This document shows, piece by piece, positions 1 through 5,953 of a DNA stretch of 7,822 nt. A program made the translations under genes and the position numbers. The notes beneath the pieces are model-generated. The model was given only the letters and a program-made list of their open reading frames with translations, did not search any database and was not told the origin of the DNA. The DNA is from Desulfobulbaceae bacterium (GTDB lineage: Bacteria > Desulfobacterota > Desulfobulbia > Desulfobulbales > Desulfocapsaceae), in NCBI GenBank assembly GCA_030599175.1, contig JAUVON010000116.1, forward strand, positions 1 to 7,822, read 5' to 3'. Every line of letters starts with the position of its first letter. Positions within the stretch are counted from its first letter, which is position 1.

Positions 1-429
1 GGTCGGAATAATTGCGGCATCGTTCTCAGCAACGACCGAAAAGCGTTCAATTTCCACGCCCTGGGAAAGCGGGTAAAAAACAACCTGAATATTCAACCCC
101 CTGGTCAGGGCAAACAGTGCCCCGGTAACCAGGTAATCAGCCTCTATTTCAACAGGAATGTCTTTGCCCTCTTCAGCTCCCTTTTTTAATCTGGCAAGCA
201 CCCCGGCACTCACCTTTTGATCGAGCAGCTCCGCTCCTTCTATGGTGGACAGGCGGCTGACGAGCATGCTCTGTACACCGTCTCTTAAATATGCATACGT
301 CCCTGCAGAATTCACATCGAAGGTTGACATTATAATCTTCTGAGAAGAGGCACCCTCTACCCCATACACCATACCGGTCAAACACACCAGGCAGCTGAAA
401 AAAGTAACTAAAAGAATCCCGTATCGCAT
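1..429 (-). CDS. Partial exported protein with TolB/FlgO-like N-terminal domain
   Basis: The reading frame is open on the minus strand from ATG at 429-427 to the left edge, giving 143 codons with no stop, so the C-terminus is missing. A GGAGG Shine-Dalgarno lies 4 bases upstream of the ATG (complement of 434-438). Residues 1-23 look like a Sec signal peptide: MRYG, then a hydrophobic stretch, then VYG. The mature part reads like the alpha/beta fold of TolB N-terminal or FlgO/CsgG-type domains: a strand ending in the segment QKIIMSTFDVN (30-40), a helix around LRDGVQSMLVSRL (48-60), and the strand-turn EADYLVTGAL (96-105). In Desulfobacterota such domains often precede VCBS/FG-GAP repeats in larger secreted proteins, but that part is not visible here. 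Probable location is the periplasm or cell envelope; function is unknown. It is divergently oriented from the barrel-protein gene at 715. The gene call is firm, the family assignment moderate. Confidence 0.82.
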   Translation of the reverse strand, partial: MRYGILLVTFFSCLVCLTGMVYGVEGASSQKIIMSTFDVNSAGTYAYLRDGVQSMLVSRLSTIEGAELLDQKVSAGVLARLKKGAEEGKDIPVEIEADYLVTGALFALTRGLNIQVVFYPLSQGVEIERFSVVAENDAAIIPT

Positions 430-477
430 GAAACCTCCGAAGTATCTATTAAAACCTTCATTTTCGAGTAAAAACTA

Positions 478-506
478 TCTATATCTCATAACCAGTCCTG
501 CCGCAA
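478..506 (-). promoter_or_regulatory. Weak sigma-70-like promoter for the minus-strand exported protein
   Basis: On the minus strand TTGCGG (complement of 501-506) is followed after 17 bases by TATAGA (complement of 478-483). This lies about 50 bases upstream of the ATG at 429. Only three of six -35 bases and four of six -10 bases match consensus, so this is a tentative call supported mainly by position and spacing. Confidence 0.3.
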
Positions 507-547
507 GAGATCAGTGAACTTCATCCAGGAAATTTGCGCCGAATAAA

Positions 548-614
548 CCTTGAAGTGCCAGTTTGTTTGATTGTAAGTTTCAAGGAACGAGTCTCAATCT
601 CGCATTATTCCTTG
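548..614. repeat. Overlapping small dyads in the divergent promoter region
   Basis: Three related 7-base arms can pair in mutually exclusive ways. CCTTGAA (548-554) is complementary to TTCAAGG (579-585). CAAGGAA (581-587) is complementary to TTCCTTG (608-614). The second pair extends inward by CGAG (588-591) with CTCG (599-602), leaving a 7-base loop and a 5-base bulge (603-607). The right-most arm overlaps the -35 box of the promoter at 612. This may be an operator or a switchable hairpin, but arms this short could be chance. Confidence 0.35.
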
Positions 615-639
615 ACTTTTCCGGCAACGGGGTTAAAAT
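612..639 (+). promoter_or_regulatory. Sigma-70-like promoter of the outer-membrane protein gene
   Basis: TTGACT (612-617) and TAAAAT (634-639) are separated by 16 bases; each differs from consensus at one position. Predicted transcription start is near 646, giving a leader of about 70 bases. The leader holds a possible stem, ACCTGCT (658-664) with AGCAGGT (679-685) around a 14-base loop, just before the purine-rich AAAAGGAG (687-694). Confidence 0.55.
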
Positions 640-714
640 TAAGATACAGTTTTTTGTACCTGCTGAATTTATTACAGTAGCAGGTTAAAAGGAGTAGATC
701 CTATCCGGTTTGTG

Positions 715-1272
715 ATGAAAATAAATTTTAAAATCACATATTTACTGGCCATTATGGTCGCAGTTTTCAGTTACAGTCATGTTGCGGCTGAGGATCTGCA
801 GACCCATAGCATATACAAGGTCACGTCCTACAACCTTGGTGCAATTCTTGACGACCAGGGATCCTCCAAAAGCAGCTTCTCACGCAATTTCAGCCCGTTG
901 CTTATCACCAACACTGCTGCAGACATCCTCAACAGTGAACATGAAGGAACCGTATCCTGGGTAGAAACTGATCCTCATACATCAAACACCCGGGGTATTG
1001 CAATTGCCGGTCAGTTTAATGCAACCGGCAAGATAGCACTCCAGGGAGCATTTGGTTTAACAAAAAACCTCTGGTCGCCAGATTCGATCAATTACGAAAA
1101 TGAATCCAGCTGGGAAGCCAATCTCGGAATAATTTACAAACTCATGAACAACCTGTCGTTTGAACTCCATTTTGCTTATATGGACACAGGGGATCTGTTC
1201 ACCAAACGCAGCAGTTACAGTGACGTTGAATCAATCATTATGGTGAGTAATAGACTTACCATGAGCTTTTAG
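715..1272 (+). CDS. Short outer-membrane beta-barrel protein
   Basis: The product is 185 residues from ATG 715; GTG at 712 is directly adjacent and in frame, adding one residue. The only good Shine-Dalgarno, AAAAGGAG at 687-694, lies 17-20 bases away, further than usual for either start. Residues 1-25 form a Sec signal peptide (MKINFK, hydrophobic core, HVAA, then EDL). The mature protein alternates hydrophobic and polar residues, as in membrane strands, and ends in LTMSF; a terminal phenylalanine is the classic outer-membrane insertion (BamA) signal. The segment around LGIIYKLMNNLSFELHFAYMDTGDLF resembles the C-terminal strands of longer barrel proteins I associate with Desulfobacterota. At about 160 mature residues it is either an eight-strand barrel or a shortened descendant of such a porin. 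Function is unknown. The gene has its own promoter and is divergent from the exported protein on its left. Confidence 0.85.
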   Translation: MKINFKITYLLAIMVAVFSYSHVAAEDLQTHSIYKVTSYNLGAILDDQGSSKSSFSRNFSPLLITNTAADILNSEHEGTVSWVETDPHTSNTRGIAIAGQFNATGKIALQGAFGLTKNLWSPDSINYENESSWEANLGIIYKLMNNLSFELHFAYMDTGDLFTKRSSYSDVESIIMVSNRLTMSF

Positions 1273-1308
1273 CTTTTTGTACGAAAGTCCTGTACTATTC
1301 GGGGCGAA

Positions 1309-1381
1309 AGGGATTCAGAGGAGTGTTGACACAACAATCCACAGCCTGCGAGGACGTTTGGCAACACTCCTCTGAATCCCT
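1309..1381. repeat. Perfect 20-bp inverted repeat with 33-base loop
   Basis: The arm at 1309-1328 (begins AGGGATTCAG, ends GTGTTG) is the exact reverse complement of 1362-1381 (begins CAACACTCC, ends AATCCCT). The loop at 1329-1361 contains a small CCT-GCG-AGG dyad (1345-1353). The inner end of the left arm can instead pair locally as TGTTG-ACA-CAACA (1324-1336). No T-run follows on the plus strand, so it is not a standard intrinsic terminator, although it begins 37 bases after the barrel gene's stop and could end or protect that transcript. It could also be a REP/MITE-like palindromic element. There is no coding content. Confidence 0.8.
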
Positions 1382-1420
1382 GTTACATAACTTTCATAAC
1401 AGCGAAGCGGTGTCATCGTT

Positions 1421-1436
1421 GTGAAATGTATTTCAT
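1421..1436. promoter_or_regulatory. Small palindrome, possible operator
   Basis: TGAAAT-GT-ATTTCA (1422-1435) is a 14-base dyad with perfect 6-base arms, about 30 bases upstream of the extended -10 at 1464. The position suits a regulator binding site for the glycosyltransferase operon. It is AT-rich and short, so it may be coincidental. Confidence 0.3.
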
Positions 1437-1463
1437 GGATGTTAGATAGTAAAACTTCTATAT

Positions 1464-1472
1464 TGATATAAT
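1464..1472 (+). promoter_or_regulatory. Extended -10 promoter upstream of the glycosyltransferase operon
   Basis: TGA followed by a consensus TATAAT (1467-1472) forms a perfect extended -10 element (TGNTATAAT). No good -35 lies at the usual distance, which is typical of extended -10 promoters. The predicted start is around A1480. That places the transcript's 5' end inside the hairpin at 1477-1500, roughly 53 bases upstream of the first operon start codon at 1533. Confidence 0.5.
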
Positions 1473-1476
1473 ATTC

Positions 1477-1507
1477 CCCATAGGACGGTAGTTCTATGGG
1501 TTTTTTT
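1477..1507 (+). terminator. Intrinsic-terminator-shaped hairpin with T7 tract
   Basis: CCCATAGGAC (1477-1486) pairs with GTTCTATGGG (1491-1500) around a GGTA loop. This gives a 10-bp stem with one G-U pair, followed at once by seven T residues (1501-1507). Form and spacing are those of a Rho-independent terminator on the plus strand. It lies between the barrel gene and the glycosyltransferase operon, so it could insulate the operon from upstream transcription. Oddly, it is downstream of the operon's best promoter and would sit at the very 5' end of that transcript. There it might act as an attenuator or a protective 5' stem-loop. Confidence 0.65.
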
Positions 1508-1532
1508 GTTCCAATCTCTCACATTTCCGGCC

Positions 1533-2753
1533 ATGCCCACAATAAAAACTCCCCGCAACTTCAATATCCTGATGTATTCTCATGATACCTATGGATTAGG
1601 GCATATCCGCAGAACCATGGCCATTGCCAATCACTTAAGAGACAAAAATACAAATATCCTTATCCTCACCGGCTCACCGATTGCCGGACGTTTTTCCTTT
1701 CCGCAGCAGGTTGATTTTGTCCGGATTCCAGGGATGATAAAAAAGACAAACGATGAGTACCAGCCCCTCTCTATCCGCATTGACCCGGAACAGGCTCTCT
1801 CTATTCGAACCAATATCATCAAGGCAACAGCAGAAACGTTCCGGCCCAATCTCTTTATTGTCGATAAGGAGCCCCTCGGTTTAAAGCGTGAGGTTTTATC
1901 CACCCTGGAATGGTTCAAAGAATTCAGTCCATCCACCAGGTCTATCCTGGGACTTCGTGATATTCTGGATGATTCTGCAGTAATCCGGAAAGACTGGCAA
2001 GCAAAGAATGTGTACTCCTACCTTGAGAAACTCTATGATGAGATCTGGATTTACGGAAACAAAGAGATCTATGATCCGGTTGAGATGTACAGGATGCCGG
2101 AATCGCTTCATGATAGAATAAAATTCACCGGGTATATTCCAAGAAAACAGCTTGGGCAAAAAAATAGAGCCTCTGTTCGTAAACGCTACAGAATTCTCGA
2201 TGATGACAAATTCATTCTTATCACAACTGGTGGAGGTGGAGATGGAGCCGAAGTTCTGGAACACTATATAGAAATGCATAACTATTATCCTACCTCTCTA
2301 CCTTTTAAATCAATTATCATCACCGGGCCTTTCATGCCCAAAAAAAAGAGAACACAGTTTAGAAAAAGGGCACAGAAGTTCGGTATCAAAACAATCCCCT
2401 TCCATCCCAAACTCGAAGAACTCATTTCAGCCGCCGACCTTGTTATTTCCATGGGGGGCTATAACACAATATGCGAAATTTTAACCCAGCAGACCCCTTC
2501 CCTTATTATCCCCAGGCAGACACCACGTAAAGAACAGTTAATTCGCGCCCAGCGGTTAAAAAGTAAAGGGCTGCTTGACTTTATTCCCTGGGATGAAGTT
2601 ACCCCTCAGTTATTTAGAGAAAAGATCATTACCCTCTTGAATAACCAGAGACAGTACACCGACACTATTGCCGCATTCAAGCTCTCCGGCCTGGATGTTA
2701 TGATGAAACGGTTGAAATATTTTAAAAATGAGCAGGCTCTAAAAGATGATTGA
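1533..2753 (+). CDS. MurG-like glycosyltransferase, COG4671 type (first paralogue)
   Basis: The product is a 406-residue GT-B-fold enzyme predicted to transfer a sugar from a nucleotide donor in the cytoplasm. I chose ATG 1533. The in-frame TTG at 1506 lies in the T tract of the terminator hairpin and adds nine residues unlike a usual N-terminus; no clear Shine-Dalgarno serves either start. Motifs numbered from 1533: the N-terminal glycine-rich loop YSHDTYGLGHIRR (14-26), the segment GLRDILDD (140-147), and in the C-terminal donor domain TTGGGGDG (231-238) and SMGGYNT (306-312), followed by RQTPRKEQ (328-335). The last block matches the MurG/GT28 donor-site region, and the whole layout resembles predicted COG4671 glycosyltransferases. 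Donor and acceptor cannot be read from sequence; GlcNAc is only an analogy to MurG. The end overlaps the next gene by 8 bases. A diverged sister lies at 4791. Confidence 0.88.
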   Translation: MPTIKTPRNFNILMYSHDTYGLGHIRRTMAIANHLRDKNTNILILTGSPIAGRFSFPQQVDFVRIPGMIKKTNDEYQPLSIRIDPEQALSIRTNIIKATAETFRPNLFIVDKEPLGLKREVLSTLEWFKEFSPSTRSILGLRDILDDSAVIRKDWQAKNVYSYLEKLYDEIWIYGNKEIYDPVEMYRMPESLHDRIKFTGYIPRKQLGQKNRASVRKRYRILDDDKFILITTGGGGDGAEVLEHYIEMHNYYPTSLPFKSIIITGPFMPKKKRTQFRKRAQKFGIKTIPFHPKLEELISAADLVISMGGYNTICEILTQQTPSLIIPRQTPRKEQLIRAQRLKSKGLLDFIPWDEVTPQLFREKIITLLNNQRQYTDTIAAFKLSGLDVMMKRLKYFKNEQALKDD

Positions 2754-4029
2754 AACGATGCAAGATAGTCGACCGATACTCGGCTATATCCTGAAGGGCT
2801 ACCCTCGAATATCTGAAACCTTTATCTCCAACGAGATTCTGCTGCTTGAAAGAATGGGTTTTAAACTGCGGCTGTTTCCAATGCGCCTGCCCAGGGAGAA
2901 CTTCAGCCATGATTCGGTAAAAAAGATTCAAGCCCAGGTCGACTATCTGCCAACAGAACTGTTCCTCGACTTCTCCCGTCTTATCACGCCAAATATTTTT
3001 CTGGCTGTCAAACAGTCATCTTCATACCTCAGAACCTTGCGATATGCCGCAGAAGGAACCCATAAAAAAGGTCTGGCAACACTAAAACACTTGCTGCAGG
3101 CTGGATATCTTACAAATAACCTGCTGCTGAAAGACAGGAATATTGTCCACCTCCATGGCCACTTTGCCCATTCACCAACTTCTGTAACGCTGTTTGCTTC
3201 ACTTTTATCAGACATACCCTTCAGTTTCACCGCCCATGCCAAGGATATCTACACCACGGCTAAGGACAAACTGAAAAGAAAGATTGATGGTGCCCGATTT
3301 GTAACAACCTGCACCGCCCATAACGAAGAATACCTGAAGAATGTCGCCGGCAACAGCTCAATACCTGTCTTCCGCATCTATCACGGTATCGATATCGAAC
3401 TGTTTAAACAGCAACAATTCAATATCATCCCTGATAAACCGTATCGGATTTTGACCGTGGCCAGAATGACCGAAAAAAAGGGCTTACCCACACTCTACAG
3501 GGCACTGAGGATTCTCCGTGACAATGGGTTTTTATTTCGCCACACCCTGATTGGCGACGGTGACGACAGGGAAAAGATTTTAGACCTGATTTCCTCTTTG
3601 GAACTCGGTAACAGCTGTGAGTGGATCGGAACCAGAACACATAAAGAGGTCCTGCAATATTTTAATGAAAGTGATCTTTTCGTTCTTGCATGTGAAATCG
3701 CTAAATCCGGCGATCGTGACGGAATTCCCAATGTACTGGTCGAAAGCCTCGCAATGGGCGTCCCGGCTCTGTCCACGGAGGTATCTGCAATCCCTGAAAT
3801 TCTGCTGAATGAAAAAACCGGGCTAACCGTGCCCCCGTCACAGCCGGCCGTAATGTCAGATGCGATTATCCGCATGTTGACGGATCACGATCTACGGCAA
3901 AAGCTTATCACCAATGGACGGAGATATGTGGAAGAAGAATTTGATAATAAAGTTTGGGTTCAAAAGTTAGGTGAACTGTTTCTGAGCCAGAACAGCTTGC
4001 TGCAAACCAATTCTACAAAAACAATGTAA
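2746..4029 (+). CDS. GT4-family glycosyltransferase
   Basis: The product is a 427-residue, retaining-type GT-B enzyme resembling the WcaL-like group of capsule and exopolysaccharide glycosyltransferases. Visible segments: YPRISETFISNE (19-30) near the N-terminus, HLHGHFAH (135-142), FTAHAKDIY (161-169), YHGID (212-216), and the donor-domain motifs VARMTEKKG (238-246) and IGDGDDRE (269-276). The GT4 E-x7-E signature appears as D-x7-E (D325 in RDGIPNVLVE, E333), then MGVPALSTEVSAIPEI. Asp in the first position should be noted; I recall it in relatives but cannot verify this here. There is no signal peptide or membrane helix, so it is cytosolic or peripheral. The ATG overlaps the preceding gene's stop by 8 bases (ATGATTGA), implying translational coupling; ATG 2758 is an alternative start. 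The Shine-Dalgarno is weak. The sugar transferred is unknown. Confidence 0.92.
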   Translation: MIETMQDSRPILGYILKGYPRISETFISNEILLLERMGFKLRLFPMRLPRENFSHDSVKKIQAQVDYLPTELFLDFSRLITPNIFLAVKQSSSYLRTLRYAAEGTHKKGLATLKHLLQAGYLTNNLLLKDRNIVHLHGHFAHSPTSVTLFASLLSDIPFSFTAHAKDIYTTAKDKLKRKIDGARFVTTCTAHNEEYLKNVAGNSSIPVFRIYHGIDIELFKQQQFNIIPDKPYRILTVARMTEKKGLPTLYRALRILRDNGFLFRHTLIGDGDDREKILDLISSLELGNSCEWIGTRTHKEVLQYFNESDLFVLACEIAKSGDRDGIPNVLVESLAMGVPALSTEVSAIPEILLNEKTGLTVPPSQPAVMSDAIIRMLTDHDLRQKLITNGRRYVEEEFDNKVWVQKLGELFLSQNSLLQTNSTKTM

Positions 4030-4043
4030 AAAAACCATTTATT

Positions 4044-4121
4044 ACCACAGAGGACACAGAGACCACAGAGAGAATATGTTTTGTGAGCAGTTACCTCTGT
4101 GATCTCTGTGTCCTCTGTGGT
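4044..4121. repeat. Long inverted repeat of CACAGAG units with 9-bp period
   Basis: The left arm (4044-4070) carries three CACAGAG units starting at 4046, 4055 and 4064, exactly 9 bases apart. The right arm (4095-4121) carries three CTCTGTG units starting at 4095, 4104 and 4113, with the same period. The 27-base arms are complementary except at 4063/4102, and the loop is 24 bases (4071-4094). Intergenic CACAGAG-rich elements of this kind are dispersed in many environmental bacterial genomes and are known for producing spurious peptides such as LCDLCVLCG. It lies in the 104-base gap between the GT4 and phosphatase genes and could fold in the transcript, modulating stability or translation of the downstream genes. 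There is no T tract next to it on the plus strand. Confidence 0.9.
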
Positions 4122-4133
4122 GAAGAAAAAAGT

Positions 4134-4781
4134 ATGAGTTATTTCTCAATGAACAGGATAAAAAATAAAAACGAAGACTTAACCACATTTGGTCTGTTAC
4201 GCCATGGCCAGACCGAGTGGAACAGACTGAAAAAAATTCAGGGCTCCAATGATTCCCCGTTAACATCTAAAGGAAAAGAGATGATAGCAGAGTGGTCTCT
4301 GATCCTGAAGAAATATAACTGGGACAGAATCTTTGCCAGCGATATGGGAAGGGTCCGGGAAACGGTATCAATCCTCAACCGCGAACTCAATGTTCCCGTA
4401 AAACATGATAAACGGTTGCGGGAACAGTTCTGGGGAGACTGGGAAGGGCTGACCCTGCCCTATGTAAAAGATACATTCAGGGAAGAACTCGAGCAGAGGG
4501 TCAAACGGGGGTGGCATTTCTCCGCCCCCGGTGGAGAGACCAGACAGGCAGTAAAGGATCGTACGATATCGGCACTGTCAGAGGCCTGCAGGAAATGGCC
4601 CCGACAAAACATTCTTATTGTTTGTCACCAGGGTGTGATAAAGAGTATTCTCTACTCCATTGCTGAGCGAAAGTTCCTCCCCGGAGACGAAAAAATGCTT
4701 AAGCCAAATAGTTTTCATCTAATCGGTCACAGGCAGAACCAATTTTCCATTACTGAATTAAATATTGATCGTAGAAAGTAA
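4134..4781 (+). CDS. Histidine phosphatase (phosphoglycerate-mutase-like)
   Basis: The product is a 215-residue branch-1 histidine phosphatase. It would hydrolyse a phosphomonoester through a phosphohistidine intermediate, probably in the cytoplasm. All core motifs are present: LLRHGQTEWN (21-30) with nucleophile His24, SDMGRVRET (69-77) with a conserved Arg, LREQFWGDWEG (95-105) with the general-acid Glu97, GGET (133-136), and the second histidine in VCHQGVIKS (163-171, His165). I chose ATG 4134. The frame can be extended to GTG 4083, but those 17 residues (including LCDLCVLCG) are encoded by the CACAGAG inverted repeat and are probably not protein. The ribosome site is weak (GGTGAAG at 4119-4125). 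Its place between glycosyltransferases suggests it acts on a phosphorylated sugar or glycoside intermediate, as the mycobacterial glucosyl-3-phosphoglycerate phosphatase of this superfamily does. The substrate is not determinable from sequence. Confidence 0.9.
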   Translation: MSYFSMNRIKNKNEDLTTFGLLRHGQTEWNRLKKIQGSNDSPLTSKGKEMIAEWSLILKKYNWDRIFASDMGRVRETVSILNRELNVPVKHDKRLREQFWGDWEGLTLPYVKDTFREELEQRVKRGWHFSAPGGETRQAVKDRTISALSEACRKWPRQNILIVCHQGVIKSILYSIAERKFLPGDEKMLKPNSFHLIGHRQNQFSITELNIDRRK

Positions 4782-4790
4782 AAGGGAAAA

Positions 4791-5945
4791 ATGAAAATTT
4801 CCTACTACTGTCAGCACGTCCTAGGAATCGGCCACTTGCACCGCAGCCTGGAAATATGCAAGGCTATTGCAGATGAACATGAGATCAGGCTGATCCTGGG
4901 TGGCCCCCGAGCGGACGTTGGTGCTTCCGGAATCAAACTCTTTCATCTTCCGGGCCTGAAAATGGATCAGGAATTCCAGAACATGGTTCCCTGCACTGCA
5001 GGACTGCAGCTGGAAGATGTTAAGCGTGAGAGAAAAGAGCTGCTCATATCCCATTTCATGGAATATCAACCTGATATTTTCATCACCGAACTTTATCCAT
5101 TTGGCAGAAAGGCATTCAGGTTTGAATTGGATCCACTCCTTTCAGGCGTACGGGATGGTTCACTTCCCCCCTGCCGATGCTACTGCAGTGTACGGGATAT
5201 TCTGGTGGAGAAGCTGCACGGCAGGGAAAAATTCGAGCGACGGGTGGTACAAACCCTCAATGATTATTTCAATGGAGTGCTGATCCATAGCGACCCCACA
5301 GTTATAACACTGGATAAGACCTTCAGCCGGATGACAGATATTCATATTCCCATTAGCTATACCGGCTTTGTAAGCAAGCCTCCACCCCCGCCTGTCTGTC
5401 AAATACGCCATAAATCAGGCATCACTGCTGACACTCGACTTATAGTCGCATCCATCGGCGGCGGAAATGTAGGCGGAGAACTCCTGCAGGCAGTCCTTAA
5501 CGCATGCAGCAAGCTTGAAGGAGAGTTTCTATTCCACCTGCAGCTGTTCTGCGGGCCCTACTGCCCCCATGACCTGTATGAAAATCTTAAGGCACAAAGT
5601 TCTGATACCGTCTCTGTTGACATTTTCACTGATAATTTCCCCGAATGGCTGTCGGCAGCAGATCTTTCAATATCCATGGCAGGCTATAATACCTGTATGA
5701 ATCTGCTGCAGGCAGGTATACCGGCTCTTGTTTACCCGTTCAGACAGAACAGGGAACAGAAGATGCGTGCACTGGCACTTGAGAAAAAGAGTGCTATTCG
5801 AATGGTGACAGAGAATGAACTCGCTCCTGATATTTTAAAGGAAAAGATAAAGATGAGGTTATGCTCTCCCCGCACTCCGGTTACAATAAATCTGGATGGT
5901 GCACGAAGGACGGTACAACAACTTAATAGCTGGCAGAAAGAGTAA
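4791..5945 (+). CDS. MurG-like glycosyltransferase, COG4671 type (second paralogue)
   Basis: The product is a 384-residue GT-B-type glycosyltransferase. ATG 4791 has an AGGG ribosome site at 4783-4786 and begins 9 bases after the phosphatase stop. Motifs run parallel to the gene at 1533: HVLGIGHLHRSL (9-20) matches DTYGLGHIRRTM, SVRDIL (133-138) matches GLRDIL, ASIGGGNVGGE (220-230) matches TTGGGGDGAE, and SISMAGYNT (293-301) followed by PFRQNREQK (316-324) matches SMGGYNT...RQTPRKEQ. The two are clearly sisters but diverged through most of their length, which suggests successive sugar additions with different donors or acceptors. The linker to the donor domain holds five prolines (197-201). 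A CRCYC cluster (128-132) precedes the RDIL motif and has no counterpart in the sister. No signal peptide or membrane segment is seen. Specificity is unknown. Confidence 0.88.
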   Translation: MKISYYCQHVLGIGHLHRSLEICKAIADEHEIRLILGGPRADVGASGIKLFHLPGLKMDQEFQNMVPCTAGLQLEDVKRERKELLISHFMEYQPDIFITELYPFGRKAFRFELDPLLSGVRDGSLPPCRCYCSVRDILVEKLHGREKFERRVVQTLNDYFNGVLIHSDPTVITLDKTFSRMTDIHIPISYTGFVSKPPPPPVCQIRHKSGITADTRLIVASIGGGNVGGELLQAVLNACSKLEGEFLFHLQLFCGPYCPHDLYENLKAQSSDTVSVDIFTDNFPEWLSAADLSISMAGYNTCMNLLQAGIPALVYPFRQNREQKMRALALEKKSAIRMVTENELAPDILKEKIKMRLCSPRTPVTINLDGARRTVQQLNSWQKE

Positions 5946-5953
5946 ACCCAGAA

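Noticed and set aside
173..385. 70-residue minus-strand frame inside the left-edge gene
   Set aside because: It is a shadow frame. The frame starting at 429 has a GGAGG ribosome site and a signal peptide, and stays open to the edge.
1309..1381. Integron attC site or IS terminal repeats
   Set aside because: The arms lack the attC core sites, and no integrase or transposase frame lies between or beside them; the intervening 33 bases cannot encode anything.
1506..1532. TTG start extending the first glycosyltransferase by nine residues
   Set aside because: The codon lies in the T7 tract of the hairpin at 1477-1507 and has no ribosome site; ATG 1533 gives a family-like N-terminus.
4044..4121. 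CRISPR-like array
   Set aside because: Units are 7 bases at 9-bp period in opposite orientations with no unique spacers of normal length, and there are no cas genes.
4083..4133. GTG start extending the phosphatase by 17 residues including LCDLCVLCG
   Set aside because: The extension is read mostly from the CACAGAG inverted repeat, a known source of spurious peptides, and precedes the usual start of the fold.
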